A DNA stretch of 13,607 nucleotides from an uncultured Peptococcaceae bacterium. Lineage in GTDB: Bacteria > Bacillota > Peptococcia > Peptococcales > Peptococcaceae. Below are positions 1 through 5,988 of this stretch, piece by piece. Made by a program: the position numbers and the translations under genes. Each line of letters opens with the position of its first letter. Position 1 is the stretch's first letter. The notes under the pieces were generated by a model, which saw only the letters and a program-made list of their open reading frames with translations, did not search any database and was not told the DNA's origin. The DNA lies in the NCBI GenBank assembly GCA_900552455.1, contig URZX01000046.1, positions 1 through 13,607 of the forward strand, read 5' to 3'.

Positions 1-52
1 GGGTGATATGACGAGAAAAAGGCAGCCGATTGGTGACCTTTTTCGACAAGCT

Positions 53-78
53 GCCGCCGGACAAGATTGTCCGGCGGC
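53..78 (-). terminator. Strong GC-rich hairpin 15 nt after the SLH-protein stop codon
   Basis: An 11-bp perfect stem (GCCGCCGGACA at 53-63 with TGTCCGGCGGC at 68-78) closes a 4-nt loop just downstream of the stop at 94. No T-run follows on the minus strand, so it is not a textbook intrinsic terminator. It may act as a terminator or as an mRNA 3'-end stabiliser. The remaining bases 1-52 show no gene; a weak AAAAAGG/CCTTTTT inverted repeat lies at 16-43. Confidence 0.5.
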
Positions 79-93
79 TGAGGCAGGCTAATT

Positions 94-2313
94 TTATTCT
101 GCCAGAAAACGTTCGAGGATCGCAGCCAGCTGTGCGCGGGTCGCATCGCCCTGTGGCACAATGGTCTCAGCGGTCATGCCGGTGATGAGGCCTTTAGCGT
201 TCGCCCAGGAGAGTGCGTCCGTCGCCCAGTCAGAAACGCTGGCGGCATCAGCATAAACGCCCAGATCCGCACGAGCGCTCACATCCTGGCCTTTGAACGC
301 AGCGTAATTGCAGAGAATGGCAGCGAGCTGTTCGCGAGTGAGGGTGTCGTTTGCTCCGAAGGTATCTCCGTATCCGCTGACGACACCGTTCGCTGCCGCC
401 CAGTTCACAGCATCCGCATACCAGGCATCGGCATCCACATCCGTGAAGCCGGCATTCTCAGCAGCCGGACCACCTTCCAGACGATAGAGGATGGAGACAA
501 GCATGCCGCGGGTGGTGCTGGTGTTTGGCGCGAAGGTATTGTCGGCGGTGCCGGTCATAAGGCCATTGTCATACACATACTGCACTGCGTCAGCGAACCA
601 ATCGTTGGCGTCCACATCGGTAAATGGCAGGCCGCTTTCAGCAGGTTCTTCGCCCAGCTCGTAAACCGCCATGGTGCCGGAAACTTCGCAGGCTGCAAGC
701 AGCAGCGCCTGGCCAGTCGCGCTGTCGGCAGCCGGAACAAAGCTCATCCCTTCGACAGAAACGTCATCCTTGACATCTTCGCTGAAATCGCGGCTGTTGA
801 TGTAGTTCACATAGGTCGCATTGGCAGGATCGGTGATGTCGTAGACCATGATGCCGCTCGTGCGCTCGAGGGTAACGAAGGCGTAGGTGCGGCCATCGAC
901 TTCGCCGGTGATGACGGATTCTGCTTCAGGCCCTTTTTTGCCGGAGCGATCATCGATGCTCTTATCGTCGTTGGAGCAGTTGAAGTTGTCCGGAACATAG
1001 GCGCCGGTCTTGGCTTCGAAATCATTGCCGCTGGAATACACCTCGGTCATGCCTGTTTCGCTGACTTCAAAAATCGTGAAAGAGCGACCGCCAAAGAGAT
1101 AATCGGTGTTGGCATCAAGGCCGTCGTAATCGCTCGAATCAAAATACACGACCTTGCCAGCAACTTCGCCTTCCTTAATATTGCCAGCAGGGGAAGCCAT
1201 GCCACCATCCACCTCAAGCTCATTGAGGTAGAAGCCTTCCGTGTCCTCCTCTCCCCATTCGCGACTGTCGCCTTCGTTGGCAGTGAGGAGATAGGTCTTG
1301 CCATTCGCTTCATAGAGGCTGATGCCGTCTGGCATGCGGATGCTCTTTACACCAGGATAGGTGCGGGCAGCGTACTGCTCGTCGTCTTTGTTGATGTCAA
1401 ACGCCGTTTCGCCGAGATCCTCGAAGCCAGCAGAATAGATACCATCGACGCGTTCCGCATCAAGATCGATCACAGCGATGGCGTTCGCTTCCTGCAGGGA
1501 AACATAGGCTTTGTCGTTCGAGGCTGCAATGTATTCCGGTTCCAGATCAACAGCTGGGGCAGTATTTTTCTTGAGGATGATGCCCATGCCAGCGAGGGTC
1601 TCATGGTCGAAGGCGTCAAAGCCGACATTTACCGCCGCACCAGACGTCGCATCAATGATGCTCACCGTACCGGCAGGATCGCTGCCATCCACATAGCCCA
1701 GGCGAGGTTCGCCTTCGTTGGCTGTGAGGATTTTCGTGCCATCAGGCGTGAAGGTGACCATGTCCGGCTGCACACCCACCTCGATCGCGCGCTGGAAGGT
1801 CAAGCCGCCATCAGCACCACAGCTGAAGAGCGCCACATACCCGTTTGCATCATACGCTTCTGCCTGGATCGCTGCAGCCAGCGTCTGCCCATCCGGAGAA
1901 ACAGCGACCGACGTCATATCGCCGTAGGTGAAACCACTGACCAAATTTTTCACATCAATCTCCGTCGCCGACAGATCCTGCACACTGTTCGTCGACGCCA
2001 GGCCACTCAGAGACACACAATCCAGTGTTCCCTTGACCCCGTTAATCACATAGGCACAATCGTTCACATTATTGTAGACAACAATCTCTGCGCTGCCGCC
2101 GTCTGGATTCATCACGCCGGAATTATAGCGGCCAATCTGAGTCAGATCCAGCGCCGCATTGCCATTTTCATAGCCCGTATACTGTTTGTCCGTGGTCACG
2201 ACTGGCGTGTAGCCTTCGGCATCTGCCGCCAGCGCCGGAGCGATCGGCGCAGCCTGCGTCATCATCGCACAGGCAAGCACAAAGGCTGTCAAATGTTTGC
2301 TGCTTTTTCTCAT
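94..2313 (-). CDS. Secreted choice-of-anchor I family beta-propeller protein with three SLH domains
   Basis: A 739-aa exported, probably cell-wall-attached protein. The ATG at 2313 is preceded by AAAGGAG at 2321-2327 (7-nt spacing). Residues 1-29 form a signal peptide (basic start, hydrophobic core, ending APALA). Residues about 35-555 resemble the choice-of-anchor I / alkaline-phosphatase-like propeller family: an early VVYNNVNDCAYVING strand, repeated YxSPDG/FTPDG blades, LLTANEGDSRE, DYDGLDANTDYLFGGRSF and a late SVEGMSF. Three SLH domains follow at roughly 560-620, 621-682 and 683-739, with FTDVDANDWFADAV, FTDVDADAWYADAV and a divergent VYADAASVSDWATDAL. SLH domains normally bind pyruvylated secondary cell-wall polymer, so surface location is inferred. 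The family has no firmly assigned reaction; a phosphatase or other metal-dependent role is possible but unproven. It is monocistronic, with its own promoter. The SLH part could have been recruited separately, since this family pairs with many anchor types. Confidence 0.9.
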   Translation of the reverse strand: MRKSSKHLTAFVLACAMMTQAAPIAPALAADAEGYTPVVTTDKQYTGYENGNAALDLTQIGRYNSGVMNPDGGSAEIVVYNNVNDCAYVINGVKGTLDCVSLSGLASTNSVQDLSATEIDVKNLVSGFTYGDMTSVAVSPDGQTLAAAIQAEAYDANGYVALFSCGADGGLTFQRAIEVGVQPDMVTFTPDGTKILTANEGEPRLGYVDGSDPAGTVSIIDATSGAAVNVGFDAFDHETLAGMGIILKKNTAPAVDLEPEYIAASNDKAYVSLQEANAIAVIDLDAERVDGIYSAGFEDLGETAFDINKDDEQYAARTYPGVKSIRMPDGISLYEANGKTYLLTANEGDSREWGEEDTEGFYLNELEVDGGMASPAGNIKEGEVAGKVVYFDSSDYDGLDANTDYLFGGRSFTIFEVSETGMTEVYSSGNDFEAKTGAYVPDNFNCSNDDKSIDDRSGKKGPEAESVITGEVDGRTYAFVTLERTSGIMVYDITDPANATYVNYINSRDFSEDVKDDVSVEGMSFVPAADSATGQALLLAACEVSGTMAVYELGEEPAESGLPFTDVDANDWFADAVQYVYDNGLMTGTADNTFAPNTSTTRGMLVSILYRLEGGPAAENAGFTDVDADAWYADAVNWAAANGVVSGYGDTFGANDTLTREQLAAILCNYAAFKGQDVSARADLGVYADAASVSDWATDALSWANAKGLITGMTAETIVPQGDATRAQLAAILERFLAE

Positions 2314-2346
2314 GTTTTTTCTCCTTTGATCATTCAGTAATGGTTC

Positions 2347-2365
2347 GGAAAGTCACACACTTTCC
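2347..2365 (-). other. Inverted repeat in the SLH-protein 5' leader
   Basis: GGAAAGT (2347-2353) and ACTTTCC (2359-2365) form a 7-bp stem with a 5-nt loop, a few bases downstream of the expected transcription start. It could be an operator or a 5' stabilising hairpin; the sequence alone does not decide. Confidence 0.4.
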
Positions 2366-2378
2366 CGCAATTGTTCCC

Positions 2379-2406
2379 ATTATAAAAAAGCAACGTAAAA
2401 ACACAA
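2379..2406 (-). promoter_or_regulatory. Promoter of the SLH-protein gene
   Basis: A perfect TATAAT -10 (minus strand, 2384-2379) follows a weak TTGTGT -35 (2406-2401) at 16-bp spacing, embedded in a T-rich stretch. It lies about 65 bp upstream of the ATG at 2313 and downstream of the terminator of the preceding gene. Confidence 0.65.
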
Positions 2407-2444
2407 ACAGCCCTCTCGAAAAATCTATGTAAACCTGCGCGCAT

Positions 2445-2481
2445 AAAAAATGCCTGCTTCGCCAAATCGCGAAACAGGCAT
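2445..2481 (-). terminator. Rho-independent terminator of the small secreted-protein gene
   Basis: On the minus strand a 13-bp stem (2481-2469 with 2462-2450, one G-U pair) with a 6-nt loop is followed by a T-run at 2450-2445. It starts 8 nt after the stop codon at 2489 and separates this gene from the SLH-protein gene. Confidence 0.9.
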
Positions 2482-2488
2482 GGATCAT

Positions 2489-3034
2489 TCACGCGCGAGC
2501 AAGGACGACCGTTTCACCGTCAGATAGAGAAAGAACAACCTGGTCATTCTCGACAGGCATCACAAGCGGCTCCGCCTCTTCAGCGAGATCGAGCACGCGA
2601 ACACCATCGTCGGTATCTTCAAGCGGCAGTGCCAGGAAAACATCGCCACCCTGCGGCAATTCCAGCGTGAGCCGCGTTCCTCCAGCCTCATCCAGCGCCA
2701 GCGGCGCGATCGGAATCACGAACGGCGCCATCTTAGCCGCTTCACACGCGCTCTGCGACAGGCTCACAGCGATACGCGTGCAGCCATTTTCGCTGGAAAT
2801 CGTCGTTATGCTGCCATCTTCACACTCCACCATGGTCGTTTCATTTCCTTCCGGTGTACGCACCGTCATCGTGCGCCGTGCGTCCGTCTCCACAAGCTCC
2901 GCCACGCCGCCATCGGCTCGCGTCACCGTTTCGTACATTGCCGCCGGCTCTTCCGCCTCCGCCGGTAAAGTGCCCCCAGCCAATTGCACCATTGCAAACA
3001 CCGCCACGATCAGCGCCAGTCCTCGTTTGATCAT
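2489..3034 (-). CDS. Small secreted protein of unknown function
   Basis: A 181-aa protein that I do not recognise as a named family. The ATG at 3034 begins a clear signal peptide (MIKRGLALIVAVFAMVQLAG, then a probable AEA cleavage site near residue 27). The mature part is acidic and rich in short beta-strand patterns: TMTVRTPEGNETTMV, ITTISSENGCTRIAVSL, TRLTLELPQGGDVFLALPL and QVVLSLSDGETVVLA. These loosely resemble the linker/ricin-like strands seen before SLH repeats in clostridial surface proteins, but no SLH domain is present. Two cysteines are near the middle. The ribosome binding site is weak (AGGGTG/AAGAGA region at 3037-3050), so the start is less certain than for its neighbours. It is monocistronic, with its own promoter and a strong terminator, and is divergent from hsp20. 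Confidence 0.75.
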   Translation of the reverse strand: MIKRGLALIVAVFAMVQLAGGTLPAEAEEPAAMYETVTRADGGVAELVETDARRTMTVRTPEGNETTMVECEDGSITTISSENGCTRIAVSLSQSACEAAKMAPFVIPIAPLALDEAGGTRLTLELPQGGDVFLALPLEDTDDGVRVLDLAEEAEPLVMPVENDQVVLSLSDGETVVLARA

Positions 3035-3073
3035 TCTCTTACACCCTATTCCCTTTTTGTAGTTTCATATAAT

Positions 3074-3102
3074 ATTATAGAAGCACCTTGTAAACGTCAG
3101 CA
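3074..3102 (-). promoter_or_regulatory. Promoter of the small secreted-protein gene
   Basis: TATAAT on the minus strand at 3079-3074, with a poor -35 (TGCTGA, 3102-3097) 17 bp upstream. The -35 region includes TCAGCACT on the plus strand, which matches one half of the CIRCE-like element 80 bp away, without a second half. Confidence 0.55.
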
Positions 3103-3138
3103 CTTTGCTCAGGAAAAATGTTTGTAAACTGCTGCAAA

Positions 3139-3168
3139 TGTCACGAAATGGCAACGATTGTTACGAAA
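3139..3168. repeat. Short direct repeat TGTyACGAAA, 20-bp period
   Basis: TGTCACGAAA (3139-3148) and TGTTACGAAA (3159-3168) match at 9 of 10 positions and begin exactly 20 bp apart, two helical turns, between the divergent secreted-protein and hsp20 promoters. This is compatible with a dimeric regulator site, but could be chance in an AT-rich gap. Confidence 0.35.
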
Positions 3169-3173
3169 ATATC

Positions 3174-3208
3174 TTTATCAGCACTCTTCTCTTGCGAGTG
3201 CTGATAAA
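3174..3208. promoter_or_regulatory. CIRCE-like operator (HrcA-type) upstream of hsp20
   Basis: TCAGCACTC, nine bases, GAGTGCTGA: this matches the CIRCE consensus TTAGCACTC-N9-GAGTGCTAA except for one symmetrical change per half. The perfect arms extend to 13 bp (3174-3186 and 3196-3208). It overlaps the -35 box of the hsp20 promoter, where HrcA would block RNA polymerase. The HrcA assignment follows from established knowledge of CIRCE; hrcA itself is not in this window. Confidence 0.85.
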
Positions 3209-3220
3209 TCGTGCTATCAT
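3192..3220 (+). promoter_or_regulatory. hsp20 promoter
   Basis: TTGCGA (3192-3197), 17 bp, TATCAT (3215-3220). The -35 lies inside the spacer and right arm of the CIRCE-like element. The expected transcription start near 3227 gives a leader of about 87 nt. Confidence 0.75.
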
Positions 3221-3254
3221 ACAATTGTACCAAGAGAGAAGGACCTGAAAGGGG

Positions 3255-3307
3255 TTCCTCCCCATAGGGCATAAGCAAATATGAATATGTTCAAAGAAAT
3301 GGAGGAA
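3255..3307 (+). promoter_or_regulatory. Candidate SD-masking leader (possible RNA thermometer) of hsp20
   Basis: TTCCTCC at 3255-3261 is exactly complementary to GGAGGAA at 3301-3307, which holds the hsp20 Shine-Dalgarno, with about 39 nt between. A competing local hairpin GGGG/CCCC (3251-3254 with 3260-3263) uses part of the same anti-SD. Small heat-shock genes are the classic owners of RNA thermometers (ROSE, fourU), but this layout matches neither exactly, and a 7-bp match to an SD can occur by chance. Confidence 0.35.
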
Positions 3308-3310
3308 TGA
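3281..3310 (+). CDS. Possible 9-codon leader peptide upstream of hsp20
   Basis: ATG at 3281 opens a frame encoding MNMFKEMEE that ends with TGA at 3308-3310, three bases before the hsp20 ATG and in the same frame. Its last codons contain the hsp20 Shine-Dalgarno, so ribosomes translating it would unmask or occlude that site. Its own ribosome binding site is poor (AGGGC at 3266-3270). It could also be a decayed N-terminal extension of Hsp20. Confidence 0.2.
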   Translation: MNMFKEMEE

Positions 3311-3313
3311 CTT

Positions 3314-3733
3314 ATGTTACCTAAAATTTTTGGTGAAGATTTATTTGACGATTTCTTTAATGATGATTTTATGATGCGTCCAATGCGCAACACAGTCCCT
3401 CAGATGATGAAGACCGACGTTCGCGAACTCGACGGCGCATATGAACTCGATATGGATCTGCCAGGCTTTAAGAAGGAAGACATCAAAGTCGACCTGAAAG
3501 ACGGCACTCTCACCATCAGCGCAGCGCGCAACGCCGAAACCAACGAAAAAGACGACAGCGGCAAACTCATTCGCCAGGAACGCTACAGCGGCTCCTGCAA
3601 GCGCAGCTTCTACGTCGGCGACATCAAAGCCACCGATATCAGCGCCAAATATGAAGACGGCATCCTGAAACTCGTCGTCCCTAAATTTGACAAACAAGCC
3701 GTTCCAAGCGGCTCCACCATCGCCATCGAATGA
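3314..3733 (+). CDS. hsp20: Small heat-shock protein, Hsp20/alpha-crystallin family
   Basis: A 139-aa ATP-independent cytoplasmic holdase that binds unfolding proteins and passes them to ATP-dependent chaperones. The ATG at 3314 has GGAGG at 3301-3305 (8-nt spacing). Residues 1-31 are the variable N-terminus with a run of Asp/Phe/Met (FDDFFNDDFMM). The alpha-crystallin domain spans about 32-125, with YELDMDLPGFKKEDIKVDL and the closing family signature AKYEDGILKLVVPK. A short tail ends in STIAIE, whose IAI matches the I-x-I oligomerisation motif. The length is typical for clostridial Hsp20 (Hsp18-like). It is a single-gene unit with a CIRCE-like operator on its promoter and a strong terminator, so it is probably heat-induced through HrcA; many Firmicutes use other regulators for hsp20, which makes this arrangement notable. 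Confidence 0.95.
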   Translation: MLPKIFGEDLFDDFFNDDFMMRPMRNTVPQMMKTDVRELDGAYELDMDLPGFKKEDIKVDLKDGTLTISAARNAETNEKDDSGKLIRQERYSGSCKRSFYVGDIKATDISAKYEDGILKLVVPKFDKQAVPSGSTIAIE

Positions 3734-3818
3734 TCGGCGCATGATCACTCCAGATAAGGCAAGCATACAAAGACATTGATTTTTCCGCCAAACATTGACA
3801 TACATACACCCCCTTATC

Positions 3819-3860
3819 AAACACCCCCTCGCCCGGCCAGACGAGGGGATGTTTTGTTTT
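3819..3860 (+). terminator. Rho-independent terminator of hsp20
   Basis: CCCCTCG (3825-3831) pairs with CGAGGGG (3842-3848). The stem extends outward past one mismatch by five more pairs and is followed by TTTTGTTTT to 3860. It is 86 nt after the hsp20 stop; nothing gene-like lies between. Confidence 0.85.
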
Positions 3861-3877
3861 CGTAGGACGTTACTTTA

Positions 3878-3909
3878 AATAGAGAACGGCACCGTAATCG
3901 CATGGTGCC
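3878..3909 (-). terminator. Weak terminator of the membrane-kinase fusion gene
   Basis: GGCACC (minus strand, 3909-3904) pairs with GGTGCC (3893-3888) around a 10-nt loop, followed by GTTCTCTATTT. It is 10 nt downstream of the stop at 3920. The T-tract is imperfect. Confidence 0.5.
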
Positions 3910-3919
3910 ATTATCCGTC

Positions 3920-5209
3920 TCACCCCTCCGCCGCTTCCTTCTGCTTCATCACTTCGCGCACGGCGTCGAGGATGAATTCGCGGCCTAGGCGGGTGTCGAT
4001 GCAGAGATCGTAATGGTCGGAGTAACCCCAGGTTTGGTTGGTGTAGTAGTCATAGTTGTCGGCGCGGCGGCGATCGGTGCGGGCGATGGCGGCGCGAGCC
4101 TGTGCTTCATCCATATTTTCTGTGCGGATGATGCGCGCTACACGGCGCTCGAGAGGCGCGTGCAGGAAGAGGCTGACGCAGCGGTCGTAATCGCGTAGGA
4201 TATAATCGGAGCAGCGACCGACGATGACGCAGTTGCCGCCAGCGGCAAGATCGCGGATGACTTTTGTCTGAGCGCCGAAGATGACGTCCTTCGGTGCGTC
4301 GTCGCTGTTGGAATAGACATACATCTGATTGAAAAGATCGTGGATGAGGTGGCTGCCCATGCTTTCCTCGTTTTTCTGGATGTAGTCTTCGGAATAGCCG
4401 GTGATGCCGGCGGTCTCGGAGATGATCTCCTTGTCGTAAAAATCAAAGCCGAGCTTGAGGGCGAGATATTGACCAATGGCATGGCCGCCGCTGCCGTACT
4501 GACGGCCGATGGAGATCACCCAGCCGCCGTGCTGCATCTCTGCATAGGTTGGAACGACGTCGCTCTCGACTTCGGCGATGGTGCGGTCGAAAATGTGGAT
4601 CTTGCGACCAAAGAGCCGAGCGATATAGCCGACGAGAAAAGCGGCGACGAGGGTGCCTTCGCGAACGCCGTTGAGTCGGTGTGCAAACACGAACGAAAGC
4701 ATGACGGCGACGACGGTCATGGTGACGTCGTTGGCGATCTTGGTGTAGCCAAAATCGGTGTGCCAGGTGGTGCTGATGGCGCGCACGAGGGATTCGCCGG
4801 GAAGCATGGCGACGTTGGCGAGCATCTCAAGATACACACCAAAGCCGAGGATGACGCAGCCTGCCAACAGGAAAAGGATCTTTTCAATATACAGATCCAG
4901 GCTCACGTTTTCTATAAAAATGCCGGTAAGATCGATGGCATAGCCAAAGACGACGCAGATCGGGATCTGCAGCGCGTGCTCAAGCTTAAAATTGCGCCGG
5001 AGAATGACGAGCTGCGCAAGCACCATGAGCATATTCACGGCGATGGTAAATTCGCCGAGGCTGAAGGGAAAATTGAGGCTCAGCACATACGGCACGGAAG
5101 AGATCGGCGAGGTGCCGAGATCGGCTTTGGTGATGACGCTGATGCCGAACGAATTGATAAAGACACCGATGAAAAACAGAATGTAACGTTTTAATTTATT
5201 GGCGGTCAC
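3920..5209 (-). CDS. YczE/YitT-like membrane protein fused to a cytidylate kinase-like domain
   Basis: A 429-aa inner-membrane protein. The start is taken as GTG at 5209 because AAAGGAG stands 8 nt before it; the open frame continues 135 codons further, but that part lies antisense to the divergent gene and is not needed. Residues 8-200 form about five or six membrane segments with the YczE-type motif KADLGTSPISSVPYVLS (28-44). Residues about 229-425 are a cytosolic cytidylate-kinase-2-like domain: ISIGRQYGSGGHAIG (233-246) as the atypical P-loop, FDFYDKEII (255-263), CVIVGRCSDYIL (327-338), a lid-like RxxRI...D..R..YY segment (355-389) and YDLCIDT (400-406). This kinase family lacks the classical P-loop lysine, and its substrate is not established. 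The fusion suggests a membrane transporter or sensor coupled to nucleotide or small-molecule phosphorylation, which is inference. It is transcribed divergently from the Nim-like gene. Confidence 0.88.
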   Translation of the reverse strand: MTANKLKRYILFFIGVFINSFGISVITKADLGTSPISSVPYVLSLNFPFSLGEFTIAVNMLMVLAQLVILRRNFKLEHALQIPICVVFGYAIDLTGIFIENVSLDLYIEKILFLLAGCVILGFGVYLEMLANVAMLPGESLVRAISTTWHTDFGYTKIANDVTMTVVAVMLSFVFAHRLNGVREGTLVAAFLVGYIARLFGRKIHIFDRTIAEVESDVVPTYAEMQHGGWVISIGRQYGSGGHAIGQYLALKLGFDFYDKEIISETAGITGYSEDYIQKNEESMGSHLIHDLFNQMYVYSNSDDAPKDVIFGAQTKVIRDLAAGGNCVIVGRCSDYILRDYDRCVSLFLHAPLERRVARIIRTENMDEAQARAAIARTDRRRADNYDYYTNQTWGYSDHYDLCIDTRLGREFILDAVREVMKQKEAAEG

Positions 5210-5237
5210 TACCGTCGCTCCTTTCTGTGAAAACATG

Positions 5238-5265
5238 AAAAAAATATCGGCCCCACTGAGGCCAA
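5238..5265 (-). other. Terminator-like hairpin in the leader of the membrane-kinase gene
   Basis: On the minus strand TTGGCC (5265-5260) pairs with GGCCGA (5252-5247), then GATA and seven T residues (5244-5238) follow. This is the shape of an intrinsic terminator, yet it lies between the -10 box (5273-5278) and the ribosome binding site of the gene at 5209. It could be an attenuator for transcripts starting further upstream, or a 5' stabilising hairpin. Confidence 0.45.
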
Positions 5266-5272
5266 CGTTTTC

Positions 5273-5301
5273 ATTATAACGCAAAATTCCACGCTGCGCA
5301 A
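5273..5301 (-). promoter_or_regulatory. Promoter of the membrane-kinase gene
   Basis: TATAAT on the minus strand (5278-5273) with TTGCGC (5301-5296) 17 bp upstream. It is back-to-back with the plus-strand promoter starting at 5312. Confidence 0.65.
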
Positions 5302-5311
5302 GACATCGCCC

Positions 5312-5341
5312 TTGACAGCGCGGGGCGCCGCCTGTTATAGT
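5312..5341 (+). promoter_or_regulatory. Promoter of the Nim-like PPOX gene
   Basis: A perfect TTGACA (5312-5317), 18 bp, TATAGT (5336-5341), about 34 bp before the ATG at 5375. The spacer is GC-rich and holds a GGCGCC palindrome. Confidence 0.8.
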
Positions 5342-5374
5342 GAACGCACTATCTCGCAAAGGAGGCCACGCCCC

Positions 5375-5866
5375 ATGACACACGACATGCGCCGCAAGCG
5401 CCAGGCGCTCGCGCCTGAAGCCTGCGCTGATATTCTCGCCCAGGAGAGCCACGGTGTGCTCGCTCTTGCTGGTGACGATTTTCCCTACGCTGTGCCGCTG
5501 AGCTATGTCTACACAGACGACGCACTCTATTTTCACTGCGCCAGAGAAGGGATGAAGCTGGAGCTCGCCCGCCGCGACAGCCGCGCAAGTTTTTGCGTTG
5601 TCGCAGAAGACCACATCGTGCCAGAAGCATACACAACCTACTACCGCAGCGTGATCTGTTTTGGCCAGCTGTCAGAGATCACGGACGACGACGAAAAGCG
5701 CGCCGCGATCGAAGCGCTTGGCCGCAAATACGCGCCCCACGAATCAAACGATCATCTCGCTGAAGAGATCCATCGCCATTGGTCGGCGCTCTGCATCCTC
5801 AAGCTCACACCAGAACGCATCACCGGCAAAGAAGCGATCGAGCTTGTGCAGGCGCGCGAAAGCTGA
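5375..5866 (+). CDS. Nim-like pyridoxamine 5'-phosphate oxidase-fold flavoprotein
   Basis: A 163-aa cytoplasmic protein of the split-barrel FMN-binding fold. The start is fixed by AAAGGAGG at 5358-5365, 9 nt before ATG 5375; a longer open frame to 5312 would begin inside the promoter. Family features in order are the N-terminal MRRKRQALAPEACADILA (5-22), GVLALAGDDFPYAVPLSYVY (27-46, FMN-phosphate side), ALYFHCAREGMKLEL (50-64), ASFCVVAEDHIVPE (71-84) and TTYYRSVICFG (87-97). Proteins of this type (NimA-related) bind FMN and reduce or sequester small molecules; members have been linked to 5-nitroimidazole tolerance, but most are general anaerobe flavoproteins and the substrate here is unknown. 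Its length is usual for the family. It is monocistronic, ending before a strong bidirectional terminator. Confidence 0.9.
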   Translation: MTHDMRRKRQALAPEACADILAQESHGVLALAGDDFPYAVPLSYVYTDDALYFHCAREGMKLELARRDSRASFCVVAEDHIVPEAYTTYYRSVICFGQLSEITDDDEKRAAIEALGRKYAPHESNDHLAEEIHRHWSALCILKLTPERITGKEAIELVQARES

Positions 5867-5950
5867 GCGCAGATTTCGCAGCCAGCCAGGCAGCGTTTGT
5901 GCCAAAAGCTGGAAAAAGATGCCGCGATGGTCTAAAATAAAAGATTGCAC

Positions 5951-5983
5951 AAAAAATGGAACCCTGCATGGGGTTCCATTTTT
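5951..5983. terminator. Bidirectional terminator between convergent genes
   Basis: A perfect 13-bp stem (AAAAATGGAACCC at 5952-5964, GGGTTCCATTTTT at 5971-5983) with a 6-nt loop gives a T-run on either strand. It serves the plus-strand Nim-like gene (stop at 5866) and the minus-strand gene ending at 5989. Confidence 0.9.
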
Positions 5984-5988
5984 CGCTA

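Noticed and set aside
3097..3104. Second CIRCE at the secreted-protein promoter
   Set aside because: Only one half-site (TCAGCACT) is present; no GAGTGCT follows after nine bases.
4340..5194. 284-codon plus-strand open frame
   Set aside because: Antisense shadow of the membrane-kinase gene; His/Asp/Glu-rich low-complexity product and no ribosome binding site.
5210..5614. Open extension of the membrane-kinase frame by 135 codons upstream of the GTG at 5209
   Set aside because: It lies antisense to the Nim-like gene, crosses the divergent promoters, and the AAAGGAG site fits only GTG 5209.
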